Of a stretch of DNA of 64,000 nucleotides, positions 9,424-18,080 are shown in pieces; position 1 is the stretch's first letter; the number at the start of each line of letters is the position of its first letter. Under the pieces are notes generated by a model that saw only the letters and a list, made by a program, of their open reading frames with translations, had not been told where the DNA came from and made no database searches. The position numbers and the translations under genes were made by a program. Source of the DNA: Ruegeria sp. AD91A (lineage in GTDB: Bacteria; Pseudomonadota; Alphaproteobacteria; Rhodobacterales; Rhodobacteraceae); the NCBI RefSeq assembly GCF_003443535.1, contig NZ_CP031946.1, positions 2,622,501 through 2,686,500 of the forward strand, written 5' to 3'.

Positions 9424-10677
9424 ATGCCCGGTCTTTGCCGAGATTGCCTGACCCTTTTGAAAAACGAACGGCGCTGCACGGGCTGCGGTAGCCCCAGGGT
9501 AAAGTCACACCCCGAACTCCTTGACCTGACCATCGCTCATATGGATTGCGATGCCTTTTATGCTTCGGTGGAAAAGCGGGACAATCCGGAACTGGCAGAC
9601 AAACCTGTCATCATCGGCGGCGGTAAACGCGGCGTTGTTTCCACGGCATGCTACGTGGCCCGAATTCGGGGTGTACGATCCGCCATGCCCATGTTCAAAG
9701 CGCTGCAACTGTGCCCTGATGCCGTCGTGATCAAACCACGCATGTCTGTGTATGCCCAGGTGTCACGCGACATCCGAGCTATGATGGATGAACTGACGCC
9801 AGTGGTCGAACCTCTGTCCCTGGACGAAGCCTTCATGGACTTGTCCGGCACCCAACGCCTGCACGGGGCACCTCCTGCCGCCATGTTGGCGCGCCTCGTC
9901 AAACGCATGAAAGATGAACTGGGTGTGACCGGATCTATCGGGCTGAGTCACAACAAGTTCCTGGCCAAGGTTGCCTCGGACCTCGATAAGCCCCGCGGGT
10001 TTTCGGTGATTGGCAAGGCCGAGACGGCAGAGTTTTTGAATGACAAACCCGTACGGTTGATCTGGGGCATTGGCCCCGCCGCGCAGGAATCACTGGACCG
10101 TGCAGGGATTCGAACCTTCAACGACCTGCTGCGTTGGGATCAGGAGGCTTTGACTGCGCGTTTCGGCTCGATGGGGTATCGCCTGTGGCATTTGGCACGG
10201 GGTCAAGACAAACGACGCGTTTCAACTCATGAGCCGATGAAATCGATCAGCAATGAGACCACATTTTTCGAGGACACCGCCAATATTGACGTTCTGGACG
10301 GGCATTTGTGGCGCATGGCCCTGAAGGTCTCGGACCGGGCCAAGGCCAAGGATCTAGCTGGCCGGGTCGTTACGCTGAAGCTGAAGAAAGCCAATCATAA
10401 GATTCTGACACGGCGCGTGTCATTGCGGGACGCAACGCAGATCGCAGACCGGATTTATCGCACGGCAAGGGGGCTTTTCGATCAGGTGGGGGATCAGGGG
10501 CCGTACCGCCTGTTGGGGTGTGGTCTGTCTGACCTGTGCCCGGCGGATCTGGCCGACATTTCCGGCGACCTGCTTGATCCCGGCGCCGTCCGCAGATCGC
10601 GGGCCGAGCGGGCCACCGACGAAATCCGTCAGAGATTCGGCGCAGACGCAATCGTGAAGGGCCGCGCTTTGCGCTAG
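9424..10677 (+). CDS. dinB: DNA polymerase IV (Y family)
   Basis: Translesion polymerase of the Y family. Catalytic carboxylates are in MDCDAFYASVE and LSLDEAFMD, and the little-finger domain occupies the C-terminal third. The 417-residue product carries an N-terminal extension of about 35 residues with four cysteines (C5, C8, C18, C21), arranged as a zinc-ribbon-like CxxC-x9-CxxC. This is absent from E. coli DinB, though I believe it is common in related alphaproteobacteria. The start at 9424 is supported by GAGGACGCAG upstream. I could not identify a LexA box with confidence. Confidence 0.95.
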   Translation: MPGLCRDCLTLLKNERRCTGCGSPRVKSHPELLDLTIAHMDCDAFYASVEKRDNPELADKPVIIGGGKRGVVSTACYVARIRGVRSAMPMFKALQLCPDAVVIKPRMSVYAQVSRDIRAMMDELTPVVEPLSLDEAFMDLSGTQRLHGAPPAAMLARLVKRMKDELGVTGSIGLSHNKFLAKVASDLDKPRGFSVIGKAETAEFLNDKPVRLIWGIGPAAQESLDRAGIRTFNDLLRWDQEALTARFGSMGYRLWHLARGQDKRRVSTHEPMKSISNETTFFEDTANIDVLDGHLWRMALKVSDRAKAKDLAGRVVTLKLKKANHKILTRRVSLRDATQIADRIYRTARGLFDQVGDQGPYRLLGCGLSDLCPADLADISGDLLDPGAVRRSRAERATDEIRQRFGADAIVKGRALR

Positions 10678-10679
10678 GC

Positions 10680-11540
10680 TCATTCCGCAGCCAAACGGAC
10701 CGGCTTGGAACCGATGCTGCATATCTCGCGAACCACTTGCCGGAGAAGTTTCGAAAACGTCATGAAATTGGCGTTCGGCGCAATCTTCTCTTCGTTCATA
10801 TACAGGGCGCGGTCAATTTCGATCTGAATCGCGTGTTGCTGGCGGGTCGGGCGGCCATATGTCTGCGTTACGTAGGCCCCGGCAAACGGGGCATTGCGCG
10901 CCACATTCAATCCTGCCGCAGAAAACGCCGATTCGATGAGGTCCACAATCTCGGACGAGGCCGAAGCACCGAACCTATCACCCAACACGATTTCGGGCCG
11001 TTTGTTTAGGGTCGTACCAGCCATGGACACCGCCTCATGCGGCATCGAGTGGCAATCCACCAGAATGGCCTGCCCGAACTTCTCATGCGATTCGGCCAAC
11101 AGGGACTTCAATCGTGCATGATAAGGACGCCAATAGGTATCTAAGCGCAGCCGCGCTTCGTCCATGGTCAGCTTGCCGCTGTAAATTGCTCGTCCATTGG
11201 CCACAACGCGGGGAATCACTCCTAACCCCGATGCGACCCTTGGGTTATGCCCGTGCCTGCGGGCGCCGCTGATCAACGCCGGGTCCAATTCGTCCAGACT
11301 GCGATTCAGGTCCAGATAAGCGCGCGGCATGGTCGCTTTGATCAAAGGCGCGCCATTCTCGGCTGCTGCCGCAAACAATTGATCGACAAATGCGTCTTCC
11401 GAGGACCGAATCACGCTTTGGTTCAGAACGGACCGCTTCAGAAACGCTTCGGGATAGTCCCGCCCGCTATGTGGGGATGAAAAAACCACACATGAACTGC
11501 GGTTTTCCGGCATATCCAATACAAAGGCTGCGTTCTGCAT
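10680..11540 (-). CDS. N-formylglutamate amidohydrolase family protein
   Basis: Zinc-dependent amidohydrolase of the HutG-type family. Typical motifs are FSSPHSGRDYP near the N-terminus, ATMPRAYLDLNR, VDCHSMP and NAPFAGAYVTQTYG. N-formylglutamate is the family substrate, but no histidine-degradation genes lie nearby, so the true substrate is open. The 286-residue reading starts at the ATG 11540 after GGGAGGGATC; the in-frame extension upstream runs towards the tRNA and is not coding-like. It converges on dinB with only 2 bases between the stop codons. Confidence 0.85.
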   Translation of the reverse strand: MQNAAFVLDMPENRSSCVVFSSPHSGRDYPEAFLKRSVLNQSVIRSSEDAFVDQLFAAAAENGAPLIKATMPRAYLDLNRSLDELDPALISGARRHGHNPRVASGLGVIPRVVANGRAIYSGKLTMDEARLRLDTYWRPYHARLKSLLAESHEKFGQAILVDCHSMPHEAVSMAGTTLNKRPEIVLGDRFGASASSEIVDLIESAFSAAGLNVARNAPFAGAYVTQTYGRPTRQQHAIQIEIDRALYMNEEKIAPNANFMTFSKLLRQVVREICSIGSKPVRLAAE

Positions 11541-11688
11541 GATCCCTCCCTCTTCGCAATCAACATAGACCGGAAAATAGTTCTTCCAAACCCCTTGAAC
11601 CCCTTTGCGACTCCTTTTATAGACCCCGCTACCGGCGCGGGGTTCCGCGCCCCATTTCGTTATGGGGCAGGGCACGCAAAGGGAAAGT

Positions 11689-11763
11689 GGGCGGTTAGCT
11701 CAGCGGTAGAGCACTTCGTTGACATCGAAGGGGTCACAAGTTCGATCCTTGTACCGCCCACCA
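11689..11763 (+). tRNA. tRNA-Val (anticodon GAC)
   Basis: A complete cloverleaf is visible. The acceptor stem GGGCGGT pairs with ACCGCCC, the anticodon loop is TTGACAT with GAC, and the T-arm loop is TTCGATC. CCA is encoded at the end. It lies upstream of the L36 gene on the same strand. Confidence 0.95.
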
Positions 11764-11853
11764 TGATTTCACTGTTCCGGATATCCGGGACACCCGAGTA
11801 ACCCAGGCGCTGGCCACGTCCTTGATGAAGGCGCCGCAGATTGGAGACAGACC

Positions 11854-11979
11854 ATGAAGGTCAAGAACTCGCTCCGCTCGCTCAAGAACCGGCACCGTGA
11901 CTGCCGTATTGTGCGTCGCAAAGGCCGCGTCTACGTTATCAACAAGACGCAGCGCAAGTTCAAAGCTCGCCAGGGCTGA
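11854..11979 (+). CDS. rpmJ: 50S ribosomal protein L36
   Basis: This 41-residue basic protein starts [17 protein letters not shown] and ends [11 protein letters not shown], the L36 form common in alphaproteobacteria. It lacks the complete zinc-ribbon cysteine set, because the only cysteine is at position 17. GGAGACAGACC precedes the ATG. A strong terminator follows 26 bases after the stop. A minus-strand membrane protein gene appears to overlap its last 49 bases. Confidence 0.95.
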   Translation: MKVKNSLRSLKNRHRDCRIVRRKGRVYVINKTQRKFKARQG

Positions 11980-12449
11980 GAACGGCGAAACACCGCTTTA
12001 AAGAGCCGCGCCTTCGGGCGCGGTTTTTGTGTTATCTCGACCCCGCGGCGCCGTCTGAGAACCATCCGCACCATCCATGGAATGGAACAGACCGCCATCG
12101 CGGCGGGAACTGAATCGAACAGGGCGAATCCTGTCTTTATCGGCCAGCCGACACCCAACCGTTCGGGGGAAAAGACCACGCGCTCCGCCTGGTCTCGCAA
12201 ATGTGGCGCGACACCGCGCATCCGCTCATCGGTCGTAAAACCGTCAAGATCGACCCCCATTGCAAACAACTCCAGACCAAGCGCGTAGTCGCGCCACCAC
12301 GAAAACAGGATGGTCAGACCGACGACGACCACGAAGCTCCAGGTGAACCCGGACGGAAAATCGGGCCGCCTGACGCAAAGCCAGACCGGTCCCGCGACCA
12401 GCCCGAGAAGCAACAGCAGCGCCACGGCATCCAGCAACACCTCGACCAT
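11931..12449 (-). CDS. Predicted inner-membrane protein of unknown function
   Basis: The 172-residue product has two strong hydrophobic helices near its N-terminus ([18 protein letters not shown] and [15 protein letters not shown]), then an amphipathic part ([20 protein letters not shown]) and a weaker third helix ([19 protein letters not shown]). The start at 12449 follows GGAGGG at good spacing. The last 50 or so residues are read through the L36 terminator and the end of rpmJ. That looks like an artefactual extension, so the true 3' end may be damaged. No family was recognised. Confidence 0.5.
   Translation of the reverse strand: MVEVLLDAVALLLLLGLVAGPVWLCVRRPDFPSGFTWSFVVVVGLTILFSWWRDYALGLELFAMGVDLDGFTTDERMRGVAPHLRDQAERVVFSPERLGVGWPIKTGFALFDSVPAAMAVCSIPWMVRMVLRRRRGVEITQKPRPKARLFKAVFRRSQPWRALNLRCVLLIT
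12006..12028 (+). terminator. Rho-independent terminator of rpmJ
   Basis: CCGCGCC-TTCG-GGCGCGG, a seven-pair stem closed by a UUCG tetraloop, is followed by five T. It ends the L36 transcript. Confidence 0.9.
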
Positions 12450-12584
12450 TTCGACAGCCCTCCCGCCATTTGCACCGAGCCCACCTGACACCTGAGCACT
12501 CGCCGGTATCCGACGGCGGCCCTACCAACTGATCCCGACATGGTTAACAAATGAAAAAGCTCCAGTAAGCGCTGCGACATTATA

Positions 12585-12604
12585 TGACCAAGTAAATTTG
12601 TCAG
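12585..12604. promoter_or_regulatory. Candidate iron-responsive operator upstream of the iron-binding protein gene
   Basis: TGAC and GTCA face each other across an A/T-rich centre (TGACCAAGTAAATTTGTCAG), 88 bases before the ATG of the FutA/FbpA-type gene. Rhodobacterales control iron uptake genes by palindromic Irr/RirA/IscR-type boxes, and this is the best-placed palindrome. Which regulator would bind is not decided by the sequence. Confidence 0.4.
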
Positions 12605-12691
12605 TTTTTCTTGCATCCCGCCGAGAATCGTATAATTGAGCAAATCAGTCGGGTTATCGACCGACGCGAAATTCAATTGTTGGGGCAAACT

Positions 12692-13708
12692 ATGCTGAAA
12701 TCCACAACCTGCCTGGCCGCCGCTCTGTCGGCATTGATCGCAACATCCGCCGCGGCTGAAGGCGAGCTGAACCTTTATTCGTCGCGCCACTATGACACCG
12801 ACGAACGTCTGTACACGGACTTCGAAGATGCGACTGGTATCAAGATCAACCGGATCGAAGGCAAGGCAGACGAGTTGATCGCGCGCATGGAAGCAGAAGG
12901 CGCGAACTCTCCTGCCGACGTTATGCTGACCGTCGACACTTCTCGTCTGGCGCGTGCCAAAGATGCGGGCATTCTGCAAGCTATCGACAGCGAAACCATG
13001 GAAGAGCGCATCCCCGCCAACCTTCAGGACGAAGACAACCAGTGGTTCGGCTTCTCACAGCGCGGTCGGATCATCTTTTACAACAAAGAAAACGTCACCA
13101 ACCCGCCAGCCACTTACGCAGACCTGGCCAAGCCGGAGTACAAGGACCTGATCTGCATCCGGTCCTCGACCAACACCTACAACCAGACCCTGCTCGCCTC
13201 GATCATCACACATGAAGGCGCAGAAGCTGCAAAGTTCTGGGCGGAAGGCGTTGTCGCCAACATGGCGCGGGACCCGCAAGGGGGTGACACCGACCAGCTG
13301 CGTGGCATCGTTTCGGGCGAATGCGATATCGCTGTGTCGAACACTTACTACTATGCACGGGCCATCCGCAAAGACGTCAAAGGTCTTTCCTCTGACCTCG
13401 ACATGATCGGTTGGGTCTTCCCCAATCAGGACAGCTATGGTGCGCATATGAACCTATCGGGCGGTGGCGTCGCGGCGCACGCACCGAATAAGGAAAACGC
13501 AATCCTGTTCCTTGAGTATCTGGCAAGCGATCAGGCGCAGGAGTACTTTTCGGCAGGAAATGACGAATTCCCGGCAGTACAGAGCGTTGAGCTGGCAGAT
13601 TCGGTAAAAGCACTGGGTGACTTCAAAGCTGACGACGTGAACCTGTCAGACGTCGCCAAGAACATCCCGGAAGCACAGAAAATCTTCAACGAAGTTGGCT
13701 GGAAATAA
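12692..13708 (+). CDS. Periplasmic iron(III)-binding protein of an ABC transporter (FutA/FbpA type)
   Basis: Substrate-binding protein for ferric iron uptake. It has a signal peptide (cleavage after TSAAA), the family opening LNLYSSRHYDTDERLYTDF, and the twin tyrosines in SNTYYYAR that coordinate iron in FbpA/FutA. The 338 residues match the usual length. The start at 12692 gives a normal signal peptide; the in-frame upstream extension would bury it. No permease or ATPase gene is adjacent, so the rest of the transporter must be elsewhere. A strong terminator follows. Confidence 0.88.
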   Translation: MLKSTTCLAAALSALIATSAAAEGELNLYSSRHYDTDERLYTDFEDATGIKINRIEGKADELIARMEAEGANSPADVMLTVDTSRLARAKDAGILQAIDSETMEERIPANLQDEDNQWFGFSQRGRIIFYNKENVTNPPATYADLAKPEYKDLICIRSSTNTYNQTLLASIITHEGAEAAKFWAEGVVANMARDPQGGDTDQLRGIVSGECDIAVSNTYYYARAIRKDVKGLSSDLDMIGWVFPNQDSYGAHMNLSGGGVAAHAPNKENAILFLEYLASDQAQEYFSAGNDEFPAVQSVELADSVKALGDFKADDVNLSDVAKNIPEAQKIFNEVGWK

Positions 13709-13733
13709 TCCGCAACATCGTCAGCGATTTACC

Positions 13734-13763
13734 AAGGGCGCGGAGTTTCCGCGTCCTTTCTCG
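13734..13763 (+). terminator. Terminator of the iron-binding protein gene
   Basis: AAGGGCGCGGA (13734-13744) pairs with TCCGCGTCCTT (13748-13758), with one G-T pair and a three-base loop, followed by TCTCGTTT. Confidence 0.7.
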
Positions 13764-13826
13764 TTTACAAATTCATATTTTTTTAATATTTTTCTCGCAA
13801 TTGAAATTTCCTCTCTCTTTTGAGCC

Positions 13827-14381
13827 ATGCTTGATAACCTTTCGAACCGCCTCGCCGCACGTCTGAACGAACTCCGCCACGGGCGCGGATGGTCGCTGGA
13901 TCAACTGGCCGCTCACAGCGGAATCAGTCGGGCCACATTGTCCCGCATGGAGAAAGGAGAGGTCAGCCCCACCGCAGAGAATCTTGGCCGTCTCTGTGCC
14001 GCTTTTGACCTGCCAATGTCACGGCTTTTGATGATGGTCGAAGACAGCTTTGACCCCAAAGTGCCATTTGAACGCCAGACCGAATGGCGCGATCCCGCGA
14101 CGGGCTTTACCCGCCGTTCAGTTTCACCCCCAGCAAACGGTCTGAACGCCGAGGTCGTGGAATGCCACCTGCCGCGTGACACGGTCATCACTTACGAGAC
14201 GCCACCAAAATCAGGACAGGAACACCATCTGATCCTGATCGATGGCGCGCTGACACTGACTGTTGACGGAACGCCCCATACGCTGAGCGCCGGAGATTGC
14301 CTGCGCTATCACCTGTCAGGCCCAACCCGGTTCGAAACCGGCGCATCTCGCGGTGCGCGCTATCTCTTGGTGCTGACATGA
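13827..14381 (+). CDS. XRE-family transcriptional regulator with C-terminal cupin domain
   Basis: The 184-residue protein has an N-terminal Cro/CI-type helix-turn-helix (about 10-65, WSLDQLAAHSGISRATLSRM) and a small C-terminal cupin (about 115-182, with GQEHHLILIDGALTLTVDG). Regulators of this architecture sense small ligands through the cupin. It overlaps the following acetyltransferase gene by ATGA, so the two are translated together, and the regulator probably controls the pair. Confidence 0.88.
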   Translation: MLDNLSNRLAARLNELRHGRGWSLDQLAAHSGISRATLSRMEKGEVSPTAENLGRLCAAFDLPMSRLLMMVEDSFDPKVPFERQTEWRDPATGFTRRSVSPPANGLNAEVVECHLPRDTVITYETPPKSGQEHHLILIDGALTLTVDGTPHTLSAGDCLRYHLSGPTRFETGASRGARYLLVLT

Positions 14382-14899
14382 TCTCGCGTCTGACCGATCT
14401 CGATTTCAGCGCGGCAGTTGATGATCTGGCGGAAATCCTCCACGCCTGTGTACATGACGGGGCCAGCATCGGCTTTGTCCTTCCGTTTACCTTGGACGAT
14501 GCACGGACGTACTGGTTGCAAAACGTTCAGCCTGGACTGAAATCCGGTGCATTGGAGGTGTTTGTCACCCATGACAATCGGAGCATTCAGGGCACGGTGC
14601 AACTGATCCCCGCGATCATGCCAAATCAGCCACACCGCGCTGATGTCGCGAAGCTTCTGGTACACCCGAACGCCAGACGGCGTGGTTTGGGCCGCGCCCT
14701 GATGGAAGCCCTCTTTCAGCGAACAAAAGAGTTGGAGCGTACGATGCTGGTTCTTGATACGCGCAGTACCGATCCTTCTCGAATGCTCTATCTGGACCTT
14801 GGGTTTCAGATCGCAGGGGAAATTCCGAACTACTGCCGGAACCCGTTCGAAACCAAATTGGAACCCACAACTTACATGTATAAAGAGCTGTCAGCCTGA
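14378..14899 (+). CDS. GNAT-family N-acetyltransferase
   Basis: This 173-residue acetyltransferase carries the acetyl-CoA loop VHPNARRRGLGRALME and the family's C-terminal segment RMLYLDLGFQIAGEIPNYC. The start at 14378 overlaps the regulator stop (ATGA), so it needs no separate ribosome binding site. Its acyl acceptor is unknown. A longer in-frame start inside the regulator is possible but unlikely. Confidence 0.88.
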   Translation: MISRLTDLDFSAAVDDLAEILHACVHDGASIGFVLPFTLDDARTYWLQNVQPGLKSGALEVFVTHDNRSIQGTVQLIPAIMPNQPHRADVAKLLVHPNARRRGLGRALMEALFQRTKELERTMLVLDTRSTDPSRMLYLDLGFQIAGEIPNYCRNPFETKLEPTTYMYKELSA

Positions 14900-15058
14900 C
14901 GCCGAACAGCGACCGTTTGACCGTGGATCATGGATTTTTTCCGAGTGGTCCACGCGAAGTCGTGCGAATGGTCCGGGGGCATTCTCATGCCGCGCTTTTG
15001 GATTAGAGTCATCGCGGCACACGCTGCAACCAAGCCTGAACGCACCGAAATTCAATCA

Positions 15059-15084
15059 CCCGGCCACCTGAAGGGGTGGCCGGG
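15059..15084 (-). terminator. Hairpin between the GNAT gene and acnB
   Basis: CCCGGCCACC pairs perfectly with GGTGGCCGGG across six bases, 23 bases beyond the acnB stop on the minus strand. The T-tract is weak on both strands, so it may serve as a shared terminator for the convergent genes. Confidence 0.6.
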
Positions 15085-15106
15085 CAATCAATGAAGTGCC
15101 TTGCGT

Positions 15107-17899
15107 TTAGAAATGCGCTGACTTCGTGCCTGCTGGCTTTTCCATCGGAGGCGCAAATTTGGTCAGGTCGATACCTTTAACGGCCGACTTGTATTCCTCG
15201 GCGGTCGGCATCCGGCCCAAAACAGCCGACAGCACCACCACCGGGGTCGATGCCAGAAGGGATTCGCCTTTCTTCTCCGACGCGTCCTCAACAACACGCC
15301 CCTGGAACAGACGTGTGGACGTGGCCAGGACAGTGTCGCCCTTTGCGGCTTTTTCCTGGTTGCCCATGCAAAGGTTACATCCCGGACGCTCCAGATACAG
15401 GATGTTCTCGTATTCCGTCCGCGCTTTGCTCTTTGGGAACAGATCGTCGAATTCAAAGCCTGAATACTTCTGAAGAATGCTCCACTCGCCTTCTTCTTTC
15501 AGCTCATCAATGATATTGTAGGTCGGCGCTGCGACGACCAGCGGGGCCTTGAACTCTACTGTGCCCGTCTCCTGCTCGATGTTTTTCAGCATCTGCGAGA
15601 CGATGACCAGATCGCCCTTGTGCACCATGCACGATCCAACAAATCCCAGATCGACCTTCTTTTCCCCCTTGTAGTGGGAAACCGGCCGGATCGTGTCATG
15701 GGTATAACGCTTGGATACATCCGCGTTGTTGACATCCGGGTCGGCAATCATGGGTTCGCTAATCTCATCCAGATCAACCACCAGCTCGGCAAAGTACTTG
15801 GCGTTCTCATCCGGTTTCAGGGCCTGCTTTTCACCCGACTTGATTTCCGCGATCCGCGCGTTGGCCTTGTCGATCAGACCTTGCAGTGTCCGGGCTTCGT
15901 TATCCATTCCTTTGTCGATCATGATCTGGATACGGTTTTTTGCAATTTCCAGAGATTCGATCAACGTGTCATCCGCAGAGATGCAGATCGATGCCTTGGC
16001 CTTCATTTCGGCTGTCCAGTCGGTGAAGGTAAATGCCTGATCCGCCAGCAACGTTCCGATATGAACTTCGATGATCCGGCCCTGGAACACGTTGTCACCG
16101 AATTTCTTGAGCATCTGCGCCTGGGTGGCGTGAACCACATCGCGGAAATCCATGTGATCCGCCATCTGGCCCTTGAAGGTCACCTTGACCGATTCCGGGA
16201 TCGGCATGGTGGCTTCGCCAGTGGCCAGCGCCAGTGCAACAGTACCCGAATCCGCACCAAATGCGACGCCTTTGGACATACGTGTATGCGAGTCCCCACC
16301 GATGATGATTGCCCAGTCATCCACAGTGATGTCGTTCAAGACCTTGTGAATCACGTCTGTCATCGAGTGATAAACACCTTTGGGGTCACGCGCGGTGATC
16401 AGGCCGAAGTTGTTCATGAATTTCATCAATTTTGGGATATTTGCCTGCGCTTTGGAATCCCAAACCGAAGCAGTATGACAGCCAGACTGATAGGCACCGT
16501 CAACGGTGGGCGATATCACTGTCGCCGCCATCGCTTCCAGTTCCTGCGACGTCATCAGACCGGTGGTGTCCTGCGAACCGACGATGTTGACCTTCACCCG
16601 AACGTCCGAGCCCGCATGCAGAACTTTGCCGTCGGCCACGCCAACCGCGTTCTTGTTGAATATCTTTTCAACCGCCGTCAGGCCCTGCCCTTCATGCGAG
16701 ATCTCCTTGGACGGTGCGAAAGCGGATTTCAGCTCGATACCGAGCGTCGCGGCTGCGAATGTCTGGAGCTTTTTGCCAAAGACAATGGCATAAGATCCTC
16801 CGGCCTTTATGAATTCGATCTTTTGCGGCGTGAAGGACGATGACAGGTCGACAAGCTCCTTGTCGCCTTTGTCATTGTACAGCTTTTTGTCCTTGGTGTT
16901 GATGGTCAGCACCGTTCCGGTCTCGACGGAATATTTCTGCTCAAGGATTGGATTACCGTCATTGTTCAGGATCGGATTGCCGTCGGCATCCACTTTTTTG
17001 ACCCAGTTCTTGAGATCGATGCCGATCCCACCGGTCACGCCAACGGTGGTCAGAAAGATCGGTGAAATCCCGTTTGTACCAGCAACAACCGGCGCGATGT
17101 TCACGAAAGGCACATAGGGGCTGGCTGGCTTTCCGGTCCACAATGCGACGTTGTTGACTCCGGACATGCGCGACGATCCAACGCCCATCGTCCCTTTTTC
17201 AGCCACCAGCATGACGCGTTTATCCGGATGCTGCTTTTGCAAGTTCTGAATCTCGGCCTGTGCTTCAGGTGAGATCATGCACTTGCCGTGCAATTCACGG
17301 TCCGACCGCGAATGCGCCTGATTGCCGGGCGACAGAAGGTCAGTCGAGATGTCCCCTTCAGCCGCCACATAGGTCACAACCTTGATTTCTTCTTCGATGT
17401 CGGGAAGCCGGATAAGGAACTCGGCCTTGGCATAGCTTTCCAGAATGTCCTTGGCGACGGCGTTCCCGGCCTCAAACGCCGCTTTCAAACGGTCCGTGTC
17501 TGCGTCGTACAGGAATACCTGTGTTTTCAGAACTGCCGCCGCCTTCTGCGCAATGTCTGCATCGTCGCCCAGCGCCAGATCAAGCAGAACCTCCACTGAT
17601 GGGCCGCCCTTCATATGCGACAGCAATTCAAACGCGAAATCCAGCGAGATTTCTTCGACCATCGCGTCACCCAAGATGATCTCTTTCAGAAAGCGTGCCT
17701 TTTCACCTGCGGCACTGGTTGTGCCCGGCAGCGTGTTGTAGATTAGGTGGTTCAGTGAATCGGCGCGATGCGCGTTATCCGCATCTTTGATCTGCCCGAT
17801 GATTTCCTGCAAAAGGGCGCCGTCCTCGATGGGTTTGGGGTGCAGACCCTGTTCTTTGCGCGTTTCGATTTCGTTCAGGTATTCTGTGTAAAGGCTCAT
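15107..17899 (-). CDS. acnB: Aconitate hydratase B
   Basis: TCA-cycle enzyme that interconverts citrate and isocitrate through a 4Fe-4S cluster. The 930-residue product has the AcnB order of domains: an N-terminal HEAT-like helical domain, the swivel domain, then the cluster domains. Likely cluster cysteines are in SCMVHKGD and in RPGCNLCMGNQ near residues 770-780. GGDSHTRMSKG is the substrate-binding loop. The start at 17899 (MSLYTEYLNEIETRK) is preferred to an in-frame GTG-like start five codons earlier. The gene stands alone. Confidence 0.97.
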   Translation of the reverse strand: MSLYTEYLNEIETRKEQGLHPKPIEDGALLQEIIGQIKDADNAHRADSLNHLIYNTLPGTTSAAGEKARFLKEIILGDAMVEEISLDFAFELLSHMKGGPSVEVLLDLALGDDADIAQKAAAVLKTQVFLYDADTDRLKAAFEAGNAVAKDILESYAKAEFLIRLPDIEEEIKVVTYVAAEGDISTDLLSPGNQAHSRSDRELHGKCMISPEAQAEIQNLQKQHPDKRVMLVAEKGTMGVGSSRMSGVNNVALWTGKPASPYVPFVNIAPVVAGTNGISPIFLTTVGVTGGIGIDLKNWVKKVDADGNPILNNDGNPILEQKYSVETGTVLTINTKDKKLYNDKGDKELVDLSSSFTPQKIEFIKAGGSYAIVFGKKLQTFAAATLGIELKSAFAPSKEISHEGQGLTAVEKIFNKNAVGVADGKVLHAGSDVRVKVNIVGSQDTTGLMTSQELEAMAATVISPTVDGAYQSGCHTASVWDSKAQANIPKLMKFMNNFGLITARDPKGVYHSMTDVIHKVLNDITVDDWAIIIGGDSHTRMSKGVAFGADSGTVALALATGEATMPIPESVKVTFKGQMADHMDFRDVVHATQAQMLKKFGDNVFQGRIIEVHIGTLLADQAFTFTDWTAEMKAKASICISADDTLIESLEIAKNRIQIMIDKGMDNEARTLQGLIDKANARIAEIKSGEKQALKPDENAKYFAELVVDLDEISEPMIADPDVNNADVSKRYTHDTIRPVSHYKGEKKVDLGFVGSCMVHKGDLVIVSQMLKNIEQETGTVEFKAPLVVAAPTYNIIDELKEEGEWSILQKYSGFEFDDLFPKSKARTEYENILYLERPGCNLCMGNQEKAAKGDTVLATSTRLFQGRVVEDASEKKGESLLASTPVVVLSAVLGRMPTAEEYKSAVKGIDLTKFAPPMEKPAGTKSAHF

Positions 17900-18080
17900 G
17901 AGGGTTCCGACCATTTAGCTGATGCACCGAGCCGACAAAAGGACCGGCACCTTATGTTTGTATGCGGCGGTATACCAAAACTTGCCGAGATGCAAGATAT
18001 CGATCTGCGACCCGGTGTCCTGCCCACATGCAACGTCAGCCGAAATGGTCGGCGCAGCGTCGATCACAAGGCTCGATCCC

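Noticed and set aside
15620..16843. 407-codon frame opposite acnB
   Set aside because: It is the antisense of conserved aconitase sequence.
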